Positions 34,921-42,610 of a stretch of DNA of 42,767 nt are shown one piece after another. A model generated the notes under the pieces. It had not been told where the DNA came from, did not search any database, and saw only the letters and a program-made list of their open reading frames with translations. The translations under genes were made by a program, and so were the position numbers. The DNA comes from an uncultured Bacteroidota bacterium (GTDB taxonomy: Bacteria; Bacteroidota; Bacteroidia; Chitinophagales; Chitinophagaceae), in the NCBI GenBank assembly GCA_903904855.1, contig CAIVEH010000133.1, positions 1 through 42,767 of the forward strand, read 5' to 3'. How positions within the stretch are numbered: the stretch's first letter is position 1; every line of letters begins with the position of its first letter.

Positions 34921-36273
34921 CTATTCAATTACAATTCTGGAAACCAGTTTTTCATTGCCTGATATGGCCGTAACAAAATAAATGCCAGGTATTACTGGTA
35001 GTTTTAGGTTTGTTGCCTTATTGGTTAATAAAGTCGCTGGTATAGGCCCGTTAACTGTTTCGCCTGCTGCATTTGTGATCAGGAACGTAACCTCCCTCTC
35101 CAGGGCAGAGGAAATGAATACTGTAAATTCTCCATTGTTGGGATTTGGATAAACAGAAAGAGAACAGCTTGTGACAACAGTGTGATTTACCAGGGTACTG
35201 ATACTCTTAAAAGCCATGACAGAGAGCTTAACACCGATAGCAACATCATTATAGACTACATAAGGGTTACCCCGGCTATCCAGTGCCATATTTAGATACC
35301 ATACCCATCCTGCAGAAAAACCAGGTATACCAACAGTATCCCAACTGGTGCCATTAAATTTCAAAACTGTGGCTTTATGCGCATGGCCTAGATCCTGGAA
35401 AGCAAGGTAGGGTGATCCGGTATTATCAACACATACATTCGTCCAGTTTGAGCCACCAGCAGGCGTGCCCACTAATACCCAGTTGGAACCATTAAATTTC
35501 TTCACTGTTGCCGGGCCACTATAGCCATCGGAGTAAGCTACATAAGGTGTTCCATCAGGGCCAAAGGCTATAGAAGTGTATTGAGTCTGCGCTGTATTTG
35601 AGAACCCGGGGCTGCCCACTGTAACCCAGCTGCTACCGGTGTATTTCATCACTGTAGCTTTTAACCCATTGATATTATCCTGGTAAATTACCCAAGGCAT
35701 GCCCGAACTATCTATTGCGATATGATTGTACTGGGTGTTACCGGCAGAGAACGCAGGGCTACCTACATCTACCCAACTGGTTCCATCAAATTTCATGACA
35801 AAAGCCGGGCCGTCTGAGTAGCTGATAAAAGGAGTATTATTCCTGTCAAATGCAATAGTTACGTATTGGGTAACAAATGCAGAAAAGCCTGCGATGCCAA
35901 CATTTACCCAACTGCTGCCGTTGAACTTCATAACAGAAACTTTACCTCCGTTTCCCTCGTCGGTAAAAGCAACGTAGGGAATACCGCTGGTATCTAAAGC
36001 AATTGAGGTAGAGGAAGCCTGCCCAGCTGAAAAAGCCGGGCTGCCCTCATATACCCAGCTGCTGCCATTGTACTTCATTACTGATGCTTTCTGACTGTGG
36101 GCCGAATCCATAAATGCAACATATGGCGTGCCGCTTTTATCAATTGCGATGGTAGAACATTGTGTGCCGGCCGGTGAGAATCCTGCGCTTCCTACATAAT
36201 TCCATGATTGGGAAAAACTCATTTGATGCAATAAAACAAGAGAAAATAATCCCAAAAAAAATTGACATTTCAT
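34921..36273 (-). CDS. T9SS-secreted seven-bladed propeller-like protein
   Basis: The 450-residue protein has a signal peptide (FFLGLFSLVLLHQMSFSQ) and then seven consecutive repeats of about 43-49 residues (residues 23-350). Each has a W-x-x-VG-x-x-(G/A)FS turn, a D..G.PYVA(F/Y).D strand, and KASVMK(Y/F)NGSS. Seven repeats fit one closed beta-propeller. A type A T9SS sorting domain follows (VYPNPNNGEF, then IPGIYFVTAISG), so the propeller is expected on the surface or outside the cell. No catalytic motif is seen; binding of a ligand or polymer is the likely role but is inferred. It is alone on the minus strand, converging with dnaB. Confidence 0.85.
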   Translation of the reverse strand: MKCQFFLGLFSLVLLHQMSFSQSWNYVGSAGFSPAGTQCSTIAIDKSGTPYVAFMDSAHSQKASVMKYNGSSWVYEGSPAFSAGQASSTSIALDTSGIPYVAFTDEGNGGKVSVMKFNGSSWVNVGIAGFSAFVTQYVTIAFDRNNTPFISYSDGPAFVMKFDGTSWVDVGSPAFSAGNTQYNHIAIDSSGMPWVIYQDNINGLKATVMKYTGSSWVTVGSPGFSNTAQTQYTSIAFGPDGTPYVAYSDGYSGPATVKKFNGSNWVLVGTPAGGSNWTNVCVDNTGSPYLAFQDLGHAHKATVLKFNGTSWDTVGIPGFSAGWVWYLNMALDSRGNPYVVYNDVAIGVKLSVMAFKSISTLVNHTVVTSCSLSVYPNPNNGEFTVFISSALEREVTFLITNAAGETVNGPIPATLLTNKATNLKLPVIPGIYFVTAISGNEKLVSRIVIE

Positions 36274-36523
36274 AACTTAGGTTTTTAGTATGGTGAAAAA
36301 AACAGAGGCAATTTGTGCCTTACAGAAAACTAAGTTGGATCAAAATTCACTTTAAAAAAAATAAAAAATGATGTGATGGAATTTTAAGTATTTAAAACAG
36401 GCAAAAACGATTACGAAGCAAAAAAATGCGGGAGAAAATGGAGCAATGAGGTATACCAAATTCATAATTAAATTACATAGTAACCGCAACAAAATTTATA
36501 TATTGCAGCAAATATCTTCTTTT

Positions 36524-36757
36524 ATGAGAAAAATCATTTGTTTCATACTGGCCCTTGTAGTTATGGGCACAGCTACTTATGCACAGGATAAGCCTGCCAA
36601 GGGTAAACCCAAAAAGGAAACTTCTAAGGAAGCTAAACCAGCCAAGACTGCTGAGGCAGCTAAACCAGATGCTGCCGGAACAAATAAAAAACTGAAAAAA
36701 GACGGCACTCCGGATATGCGCCATAAAGCCAATAAAGAAGCAGCCAAAAAGAAATAA
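36524..36757 (+). CDS. Small secreted Lys/Ala-rich basic protein
   Basis: I start at 36524 because MRKIICFILALVVMGTATYA is a typical signal peptide with cleavage after YAQ; earlier in-frame ATGs add no signal features. The 77-residue product is mostly lysine, alanine, proline and glutamate, without structure I can predict. It ends in LKKDGTPDMRHKANKEAAKK. This short C-terminal pattern (KDGTPD.R.K.NK) recurs in small secreted proteins of Bacteroidota as far as I know, but its function is unknown. It is likely a soluble periplasmic or exported peptide. A 122-bp gap separates it from the zinc-ribbon-like gene in the same direction. Confidence 0.65.
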   Translation: MRKIICFILALVVMGTATYAQDKPAKGKPKKETSKEAKPAKTAEAAKPDAAGTNKKLKKDGTPDMRHKANKEAAKKK

Positions 36758-36879
36758 TCAGCTGCCAGCATAGCATTTATGAAGCTTTCAAAATGTCGCA
36801 ATATTACCTGATGATTTAGTCATGTCTGAAGGATAATTTTCCTGTTTTTATTTCTCCCGCAAAATCTAAATTTCAAAAA

Positions 36880-37158
36880 ATGAAAAAACTAATTCTCGTT
36901 GCAGCCTGCCTTGGATTACTTTCAACAGGTGTTACGGCTCAAACAACCGGCGGCGGTGCCGCAAAATCAAAAGCAAGCGCCAAATATTTCTGTCCCAAGT
37001 GCTTGGCATCGAAAGATAAGCCAGGCACCTGCTCTGCCTGCAACAAAAAACTTGTTAGAGAAGGAGATTATTATTGCACCAACTGCGGCGCATCTAGTAC
37101 TAAAACCGGAAAATGCACCTCATGTAATAAGGAAATGGTGAAAATGACGGGCAAATAG
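36880..37158 (+). CDS. Secreted protein with two CxxC metal-binding-like units
   Basis: The 92-residue product has a signal peptide (MKKLILVAACLGLLSTGVTA, cleavage near QTT). It has two tandem units of the form Y(F/Y)Cx2Cx9Cx2CxK: C38/C41 with C51/C54, and C66/C69 with C79/C82. The spacing and DKPGTCSACNKKLV recall the heavy-metal-binding domain found in copper ATPases and efflux proteins (normally DKPGKCPxCGM), but with a four-cysteine, zinc-ribbon-like set. Periplasmic metal binding is the likely role, inferred from motif likeness. A strong hairpin terminator follows, so this gene probably ends its transcript. Confidence 0.72.
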   Translation: MKKLILVAACLGLLSTGVTAQTTGGGAAKSKASAKYFCPKCLASKDKPGTCSACNKKLVREGDYYCTNCGASSTKTGKCTSCNKEMVKMTGK

Positions 37159-37191
37159 GCACAAGTTAAGAATTCAAAATAATTATAAAAC

Positions 37192-37231
37192 CCACACTGG
37201 CAATTGAAAACCATTACCAGTGTGGTATTTT
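37192..37231 (+). terminator. Hairpin terminator after the metal-binding-like gene
   Basis: A 9-bp stem CCACACTGG (37192-37200) / CCAGTGTGG (37217-37225) is preceded by AAAAC and followed by TATTTT, 33 bp after the stop at 37158. This is a good intrinsic terminator. Confidence 0.7.
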
Positions 37232-37350
37232 CATGAGTTGGATAACTGTTATTTGGGTAAATTACTATTATATCTATCAACAGCCTGAAAAAGCAGCCTA
37301 CCCAACTTAATAAAAGAATCGGCTGTCTTATTATACCAAACCACTAGTTT

Positions 37351-38718
37351 ATGAACATGAATAGCAGATTTTTTCTCCTGTTGCTGTTAGCCGGAACCCT
37401 GATGTCATCTTTTACCGTTACAGCACAAATAATGGTACGGGTTGCAGGAACCGGTTTCTGCGGCTTTACAGGTGATGGCAGTGATGCCAGGAATGCTGAA
37501 ATATGCCAGCCATGGGGTTTGGCAGTTGACAATACAGGTAATACATATATTGGAGCATGGGGTCAGAATGTAATCCGCAAAGTATCATCTACAGGTATCA
37601 TTTCCACTTTCGCAGGAAGCGGCTCAATGTCTTTTTCAGGCGATGGCGGCCTTGCCGATACTGCAGGCATTCCCGCTCCCTGGCATATTTATATTGATAA
37701 AAACAACAATATTTATGTAAATGACGGCCAGGTAGCCTTACGTAAAATTACACCAGAGGGGGTTATCACTACAATTGCTGGTAATGATACCGCTATGAAT
37801 TACCAGGATGGGGTGCCAGCAACAAGTGTATGGATTCACGCTACCTCTATGGTGGCCGACCACCTTGGCAATTTATATATCGCAGTTGGATCATTCTACC
37901 CGACATCTGCCGATGATACGGTGCATTACTTCATTCGTAAGGTGAACACCGAAGGGATTATTACAACCTATGCCGGTTATGGCTCATCAACCTCAAGCGG
38001 TATTCCGGCAAGCAATGCACTCATTAATAACCCTATAGGTATGGTGATGGATGACTCTGACAATTTGTATTTTTCGACCGGTTTTCTAATCAATAAAATA
38101 GACAAAAACGGTATCATTTCCCTTTATGCCGGAAATGGCTCCGACACTACAGATGGAGCATTTGCAAGCAATGCTAAAATATCCCCTACTGCACTTGCAT
38201 TCAGTCCATTAGGAGAGTTGTATTTCTCTGAAGGGTATAATGCCAGGATAAGGAAGATCTCGAAGGATGGTAAAATAATTACAGTTGTTGGCAAAGGTGT
38301 ACAGGGATATGGTGGCGACAGCATACTGGCAAAGAATTCATTTATATTCACTGCCAATGACCTTGCTTTCGACAAGAAAGGCAACCTTTATTTTGATGAG
38401 GAGGATGGATCAATGCATTTCGCAATGGTATTCAAAGTTATATTGGAGCCGGCGGCTGTTAGCGGGATTTCGGGTAATGGGCATATGGACATCGTGCCAA
38501 ACCCATCAACGGGCATCTTTAATCTTACCAATGATCAGAATTTTTCCGCTGGCCACATTGTCATCAGCAATTATCTAGGGCAGGTGGTTTATCAGCACAT
38601 GATTATTGGAAACGCTATGACCATAGACCTGGGCGGACAACCAACCGGGATTTATTTTGCACGCATCAGCAATGATAATGGAACTATAATTGAATCAAAA
38701 AAGCTCGTTAAACAATAA
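37351..38718 (+). CDS. T9SS-secreted NHL-repeat protein (first of a tandem pair)
   Basis: The 455-residue protein has a signal peptide (FFLLLLLAGTLMSSFTVTAQ) and then six NHL-type blades of about 50-60 residues. Each runs (I/V)I(S/T)T.AG..., then G(L/M)..D..GN.Y., then R(K)(I/V)...G. Six blades match a classic NHL propeller, a protein- or ligand-binding scaffold. The last 75 residues are a T9SS sorting domain (IVPNPSTGIF, then PTGIYFARISND). It is paralogous to the next gene, 20 bp downstream, so the two are likely co-transcribed after a tandem duplication. Secretion to the cell surface is expected; the ligand is unknown. Confidence 0.87.
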   Translation: MNMNSRFFLLLLLAGTLMSSFTVTAQIMVRVAGTGFCGFTGDGSDARNAEICQPWGLAVDNTGNTYIGAWGQNVIRKVSSTGIISTFAGSGSMSFSGDGGLADTAGIPAPWHIYIDKNNNIYVNDGQVALRKITPEGVITTIAGNDTAMNYQDGVPATSVWIHATSMVADHLGNLYIAVGSFYPTSADDTVHYFIRKVNTEGIITTYAGYGSSTSSGIPASNALINNPIGMVMDDSDNLYFSTGFLINKIDKNGIISLYAGNGSDTTDGAFASNAKISPTALAFSPLGELYFSEGYNARIRKISKDGKIITVVGKGVQGYGGDSILAKNSFIFTANDLAFDKKGNLYFDEEDGSMHFAMVFKVILEPAAVSGISGNGHMDIVPNPSTGIFNLTNDQNFSAGHIVISNYLGQVVYQHMIIGNAMTIDLGGQPTGIYFARISNDNGTIIESKKLVKQ

Positions 38719-38738
38719 TTAGTAATCAAATCATACAG

Positions 38739-40082
38739 GTGCCGGTACATAAGTCAATATTACTTGTTACAGCGTTTTTGCTTCTTTTTTCAGGCAGTAT
38801 CAGCGCTCAGATCATTACAACAGTAGCAGGGGCCTGGGGCGATACCGCATGCGTAGACTGCCCCGCAACAGCTTGCGGATTAGGCTTTCCTTATTTTGTA
38901 GCCGCTGGAATCGACAATAGTTTTTACTTCACAGATGGCTCTGAGATTCACAGGGTAAATGATGCTGGAATAATTTCAACCATAGCCGGATCAAACAGCA
39001 TTAGCGGATACAGCGGAGATAATGGACCTGCTTCTGCTGCAAAGCTTAATACTCCATGGGGACTAGTGATAGATGGCTCAGGCAATTTATATTTTGCAGA
39101 CGCAGGCAATGCTTGTGTGCGGAAAATAGATACTTCAGGCATCATCACTACTGTAGCCGGTACAGGCGGTACATCGGGATTCGGTGGCGATAATGGCCCG
39201 GCAACAGCAGCATTAATGAACTGGCCAACAGGTGTTGCAACAGATAAAAACGGGAACCTTTTCATCTCAGATGAATATGGCCACCACCTCCGCAAAGTGT
39301 CTGCTTTGGGCATCATCAGCACTCTGGCTGGCTTAGATTCACCGGGTTTCAGTGGTGATGGCGGGCCTGCTACTGCAGCAGAGATCGACCATCCGGTTGG
39401 TATTGCAGTTGACACCGAAGGCAATGTTTTTTTTGCCGACAGCCACAACAACCGTGTAAGAAAAATCAATGTTGCAGGTATTATCACAACAATTGCAGGC
39501 TGCGACAGCGGGATAAGTTATGCGGACAATATACCGGCCACCACAGCCCAGCTTGCCTCGCCCATGGGTATAGCTGCAGATAACTACGGCAATGTGTTCA
39601 TTGCCGACCAATACAATAACCAGATACGCAAAGTAAATGCAGCAGGCATTATTTCCACCGCCGCAGGGTTCGGAATACATGGATTCAGTGGTGATACAGG
39701 CCCTGCCAAATATGCATTTCTCGCTGCTCCCTATGATGTTTGCCTGGATAGCCGTGGCGGATTCTATATCACCGATCAGGATAACGGGAGAATCAGGTAT
39801 GTTAATAACACCCTTGCAACGCCTGAGATAAATGAATGCGGAGCAAAGCTCTCCCTGTATCCTGATCCAAGCTTTGGCAGTTTTACTATTACCATTGAAT
39901 CTGTAATACCTGAAGATGCATTAGTTACTATTACTAATGTAATGGGGCAGGAAGTGCAGCGATATTATGAGCGTACAAATACAACGATTTCAATTACTCC
40001 AGAGGTAGATCAAGGCCTATATTTTGTATCGGCCCATACACACGATGGAGTTGTAACAGAACGCATACTTATAATGAAATAA
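38739..40082 (+). CDS. T9SS-secreted NHL-repeat protein (second of a tandem pair)
   Basis: The start is GTG at 38739, giving MPVHKSILLVTAFLLLFSGS with cleavage after ISAQ. The 447-residue product has six NHL blades, more regular than in the preceding gene: II(S/T)T(V/I)AG, GFSGD.GPA..A.L..P.G, then D..GN.(Y/F).(A/S)D..N...RK(I/V). This matches the repeat family of Bacteroidota 'NHL-repeat-containing' secreted proteins. A T9SS sorting domain follows (LYPDPSFGSF, DQGLYFVSAHTHDG); here the usual PNP is PDP. It could bind a protein, glycan or small molecule outside the cell. It converges on the 40125 gene with 42 bp between. Confidence 0.87.
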   Translation: MPVHKSILLVTAFLLLFSGSISAQIITTVAGAWGDTACVDCPATACGLGFPYFVAAGIDNSFYFTDGSEIHRVNDAGIISTIAGSNSISGYSGDNGPASAAKLNTPWGLVIDGSGNLYFADAGNACVRKIDTSGIITTVAGTGGTSGFGGDNGPATAALMNWPTGVATDKNGNLFISDEYGHHLRKVSALGIISTLAGLDSPGFSGDGGPATAAEIDHPVGIAVDTEGNVFFADSHNNRVRKINVAGIITTIAGCDSGISYADNIPATTAQLASPMGIAADNYGNVFIADQYNNQIRKVNAAGIISTAAGFGIHGFSGDTGPAKYAFLAAPYDVCLDSRGGFYITDQDNGRIRYVNNTLATPEINECGAKLSLYPDPSFGSFTITIESVIPEDALVTITNVMGQEVQRYYERTNTTISITPEVDQGLYFVSAHTHDGVVTERILIMK

Positions 40083-40140
40083 AAGCAAAAAAAGCTCCCA
40101 TTCTTATAGGAATGTAATTTCAGTTTATTTTTTCGCTTTT
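40081..40140. terminator. Possible A/T-rich hairpin between convergent genes
   Basis: AAAAGC followed by A7 (40081-40093) can pair with TTTTTT-C-GCTTTT (40128-40140), with a one-base bulge and a 34-nt loop. It lies across the 3' ends of two convergent genes. The stem is mostly A-T, so support is weak. Confidence 0.35.
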
Positions 40141-40754
40141 CTCAACATACCTTGCTGGAAATTGACCATAAATCCTGTACTCCACGTTGTAAGATAATTC
40201 CTGGCTCCTGCTTCCACAAAATAACTGATGCTTAGCGGTCCCTGTATATCCCAGCTATGCTCCAGTCCTACACCTGCATATGGCAGTGCGCCACTTGGGT
40301 ACTCGGTAAAAACAGCATAGATATCCCATTTTTTTTCTGTTTTTTCATCACCCCCTTTATTCCTGAAACTGAATTTATAACCCAGCCACTGACCTACTGA
40401 ATTGTCATTAAAGGTGTACAGGATATAGCCATACAAGTTATCGTTTTCATAGCCGGCATCAAGCGACAGTATATTATAAGTTTGCCATGGATTTAATGTG
40501 GATAAGGCATTTTTATCTGTTTGAGCATATGCCCAGTAAGTAAATCCAACATTGAAATTTCCATTATTTTGCTTCAGCCAGTCACCTGCACTACTGCAGC
40601 AACATTTTTTTCCACTGCTACCATTTCCAGAGTAGTCGGCTTCTCCCTGACGGCCAACGGTATAACCGTTTGACTGATTGGGTTGATTTATCGTCTGAGA
40701 CCAAAGACCTGATGATAAAAAAAGGATACCGGATAATGCAATCAGTTTTTTCAT
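40125..40754 (-). CDS. Predicted secreted or outer-membrane protein of unknown function
   Basis: The 209-residue product starts with a signal peptide (MKKLIALSGILFLSSGLWSQ). A hydrophilic Ser/Gly/Asn linker contains an unusual Cys triplet (GKKCCCSSAG, about residue 50). The rest has alternating aromatic strands (FNVGFTYWAYAQ, LYGYILYTFNDN, LSISYFVEAGARNYLTTWST), as in small eight-stranded outer-membrane barrels of Bacteroidota. I cannot name a family. Its 3' end meets the NHL gene. The CCC cluster may be lipidated, disulphide-bonded or metal-binding; the sequence does not decide. Confidence 0.65.
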   Translation of the reverse strand: MKKLIALSGILFLSSGLWSQTINQPNQSNGYTVGRQGEADYSGNGSSGKKCCCSSAGDWLKQNNGNFNVGFTYWAYAQTDKNALSTLNPWQTYNILSLDAGYENDNLYGYILYTFNDNSVGQWLGYKFSFRNKGGDEKTEKKWDIYAVFTEYPSGALPYAGVGLEHSWDIQGPLSISYFVEAGARNYLTTWSTGFMVNFQQGMLRKAKK

Positions 40755-40951
40755 TTTACTGGTTTAAATTAATCTTGATTGTAAAAATAAGGAACCTAAG
40801 TGATAACGCTTAAACACAAATTAGCCATTGTAATATAAGTTGGCCATTTGAAGGGTTATAGACTGATGTTTTGACACTCATATTGTCATTCGGTGCTGAG
40901 TATATGACCCTGGAAAAATGAAGAATATACCTGATTATTCGCGCAGTATGC

Positions 40952-41584
40952 TTATTCAGTATAGAATCTCTTCTTCATATTGATGATTAATGTATCCGCA
41001 GGAATATTTTGCTGCCATTCCTTAAATAGCTCATTTATTTCCAAGCCATATTCATTGGGAGTCTGGGCAAAAGTTTTGCAAAGCACTGGGCTTCGGGTAA
41101 AACTGTTGTAAATCCAGTACATCCAGTTATCCCTGTTCTTCTTGTCCTGAAAATATACCTTGTTACTCAGGATACCATCGAAACAATCAATTACCAGGTC
41201 GCTTACCGACGTTATTTTATCGTACACCTGCTTTGAAACAATTTCAGATTGAGTGCCTGGATGACGGTTAAGAATAGAATAGCTTTTTGCATCAGCCGAA
41301 TCCAGAAGCGGGGTTACTGAATCAAAGAAAAACTTTCTCAGATCCGGGCATTCTATAAATACCCTGTCCATTTCGAACGACCAGTTATTCATATTCAGAT
41401 CAATATTTGATTTTATAGCCTGATCATTTAATTTTAGCGCATCCACATTTACCCTTACCGTATAAATTACTGCAATAAATCCAACCAGGGAAATCAGGAT
41501 ATTAACTGCTTCGAAAAAACTAAGTTTGAAATATTGCCTGAAGGTTTTCTCTTCACCACTTCCAGGGTTATCATTAGCTTTCAT
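40952..41584 (-). CDS. Single-pass membrane protein of unknown function
   Basis: The 210-residue protein has a short charged N-terminus, one membrane helix at about residues 25-43 (AVNILISLVGFIAVIYTV), and then a soluble helical domain. That domain has VDALKLNDQAIKSNIDLNMN right after the membrane segment and motifs such as FIECPDLRKFFFDS and NRDNWMYWIYNSF. This layout (one TM followed by a roughly 150-residue helical domain with a Trp-rich helix) recalls uncharacterised DUF4760-type membrane proteins, a weak comparison that I do not rely on. There is no signal for export beyond the TM. It is divergent from the C26 hydrolase gene across a 297-bp gap. Confidence 0.65.
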   Translation of the reverse strand: MKANDNPGSGEEKTFRQYFKLSFFEAVNILISLVGFIAVIYTVRVNVDALKLNDQAIKSNIDLNMNNWSFEMDRVFIECPDLRKFFFDSVTPLLDSADAKSYSILNRHPGTQSEIVSKQVYDKITSVSDLVIDCFDGILSNKVYFQDKKNRDNWMYWIYNSFTRSPVLCKTFAQTPNEYGLEINELFKEWQQNIPADTLIINMKKRFYTE

Positions 41585-41622
41585 AAAAATTGCAGTTTAA
41601 GTTAATCTAAGTAACATGCAAA

Positions 41623-41664
41623 CTTTAGTGTATTTTTAATAGCTGATTTTACAATACACTAAAG
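41623..41664. repeat. Inverted repeat in a divergent intergenic region
   Basis: The 12-bp arms CTTTAGTGTATT (41623-41634) and AATACACTAAAG (41653-41664) pair perfectly across an 18-nt loop. It lies about 40 bp upstream of the 41584 start on the minus strand. It could be an operator or a 5'-leader structure. Confidence 0.5.
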
Positions 41665-41829
41665 ATTATTTTTGTGAAACAAAAATACATAAGTAGCTAT
41701 TTTTTCAACTATAGAACAAACTAAAAAGAGCAAAAGCTGACCAGAATCATATCGGATTGCGAGATTTGCCTACCCTTGCTACCATCTTCATTATTTTACA
41801 ACCCTGTACAGGGATTATTTGTTGCTATT

Positions 41830-41857
41830 ATTGCCCCGGAAACTTTCATTTATCTTT
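41830..41857 (+). promoter_or_regulatory. Bacteroidota-type promoter for the C26 hydrolase gene
   Basis: TTG (41830-41832), a 17-bp spacer and TATCTTTG (41850-41857) match the -33/-7 consensus well. The predicted leader before the TTG start codon at 41882 is about 20 nt. Confidence 0.6.
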
Positions 41858-41881
41858 GCCATATAATTTCGGTCGTTACCC

Positions 41882-42583
41882 TTGACAATAGGTATAACAA
41901 ATACAGATTCTCGTTACGAAAACTATCCATTCTGGATAGCGGGTAATAACCCTGCCATTACTGTTATTCAATTAACTCCCCTGAATGAAGGAGAGCTTGT
42001 AAAATGCCACGGAATTATCCTGAGTGGCGGCATTGATACTCACCCCCGGTTTTATAATAATGAACTACTTGACTACCCTAATGCACCAATAGTATTCAAT
42101 GAAGCACGGGATGAATTTGAACTGAAGGTTTTTCATTATGCCCTTGAAACCAAACTACCTGTTCTGGCCATTTGCAGGGGAATGCAGCTCGTAAATATTG
42201 CCCTCGGTGGCGATCTTATTCAGGATATTGAAGCGGCTGGTAAAAACGATCATCGCCGTCAGGAAGATGTCGATGGTATGCATGATATCAGGGTAGTGGA
42301 AAACAGTTTACTACATGAGATTACTTGCGATTACGAGGGTATCATTAACAGCGCCCATCATCAGGCTCTGGGTGCTGTAGCCCCAGAACTGGCAGTAAAC
42401 GCATGGTCTGTCGATGGTATTGCAGAAGGGGCAGAATGGAAAGATAAAGCGGGCAAACCTTTTATGCTATGTGTGCAGTGGCACCCCGAAAGGCTGGCCA
42501 TATTGCAGCCGGAAAATCCATTTACAAAGAACATCAGAAAAAAATTCCTGGAAGCCGTAAATATTGGCTCCCAGGAAATATAA
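41882..42583 (+). CDS. Class I glutamine amidotransferase-like gamma-glutamyl hydrolase (peptidase C26)
   Basis: The 233-residue protein starts at TTG (41882, MTIGITNTDSRYENY), which agrees with the family start and a promoter 24 bp upstream. It has the catalytic triad of the gamma-glutamyl-GABA hydrolase (PuuD-like) group: Cys98 in LAICRGMQL, His201 and Glu203 in VQWHPERL, plus GIILSGGIDTHPRFY. These enzymes cleave gamma-glutamyl amide bonds, for example gamma-glutamyl-GABA in putrescine breakdown, in the cytoplasm. No other polyamine gene is visible here, so the substrate is not settled. It ends 27 bp before the palindromic element at the right edge. Confidence 0.9.
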   Translation: MTIGITNTDSRYENYPFWIAGNNPAITVIQLTPLNEGELVKCHGIILSGGIDTHPRFYNNELLDYPNAPIVFNEARDEFELKVFHYALETKLPVLAICRGMQLVNIALGGDLIQDIEAAGKNDHRRQEDVDGMHDIRVVENSLLHEITCDYEGIINSAHHQALGAVAPELAVNAWSVDGIAEGAEWKDKAGKPFMLCVQWHPERLAILQPENPFTKNIRKKFLEAVNIGSQEI

Positions 42584-42610
42584 TAATTAATACAGTTTGC
42601 TATTCGTCTA

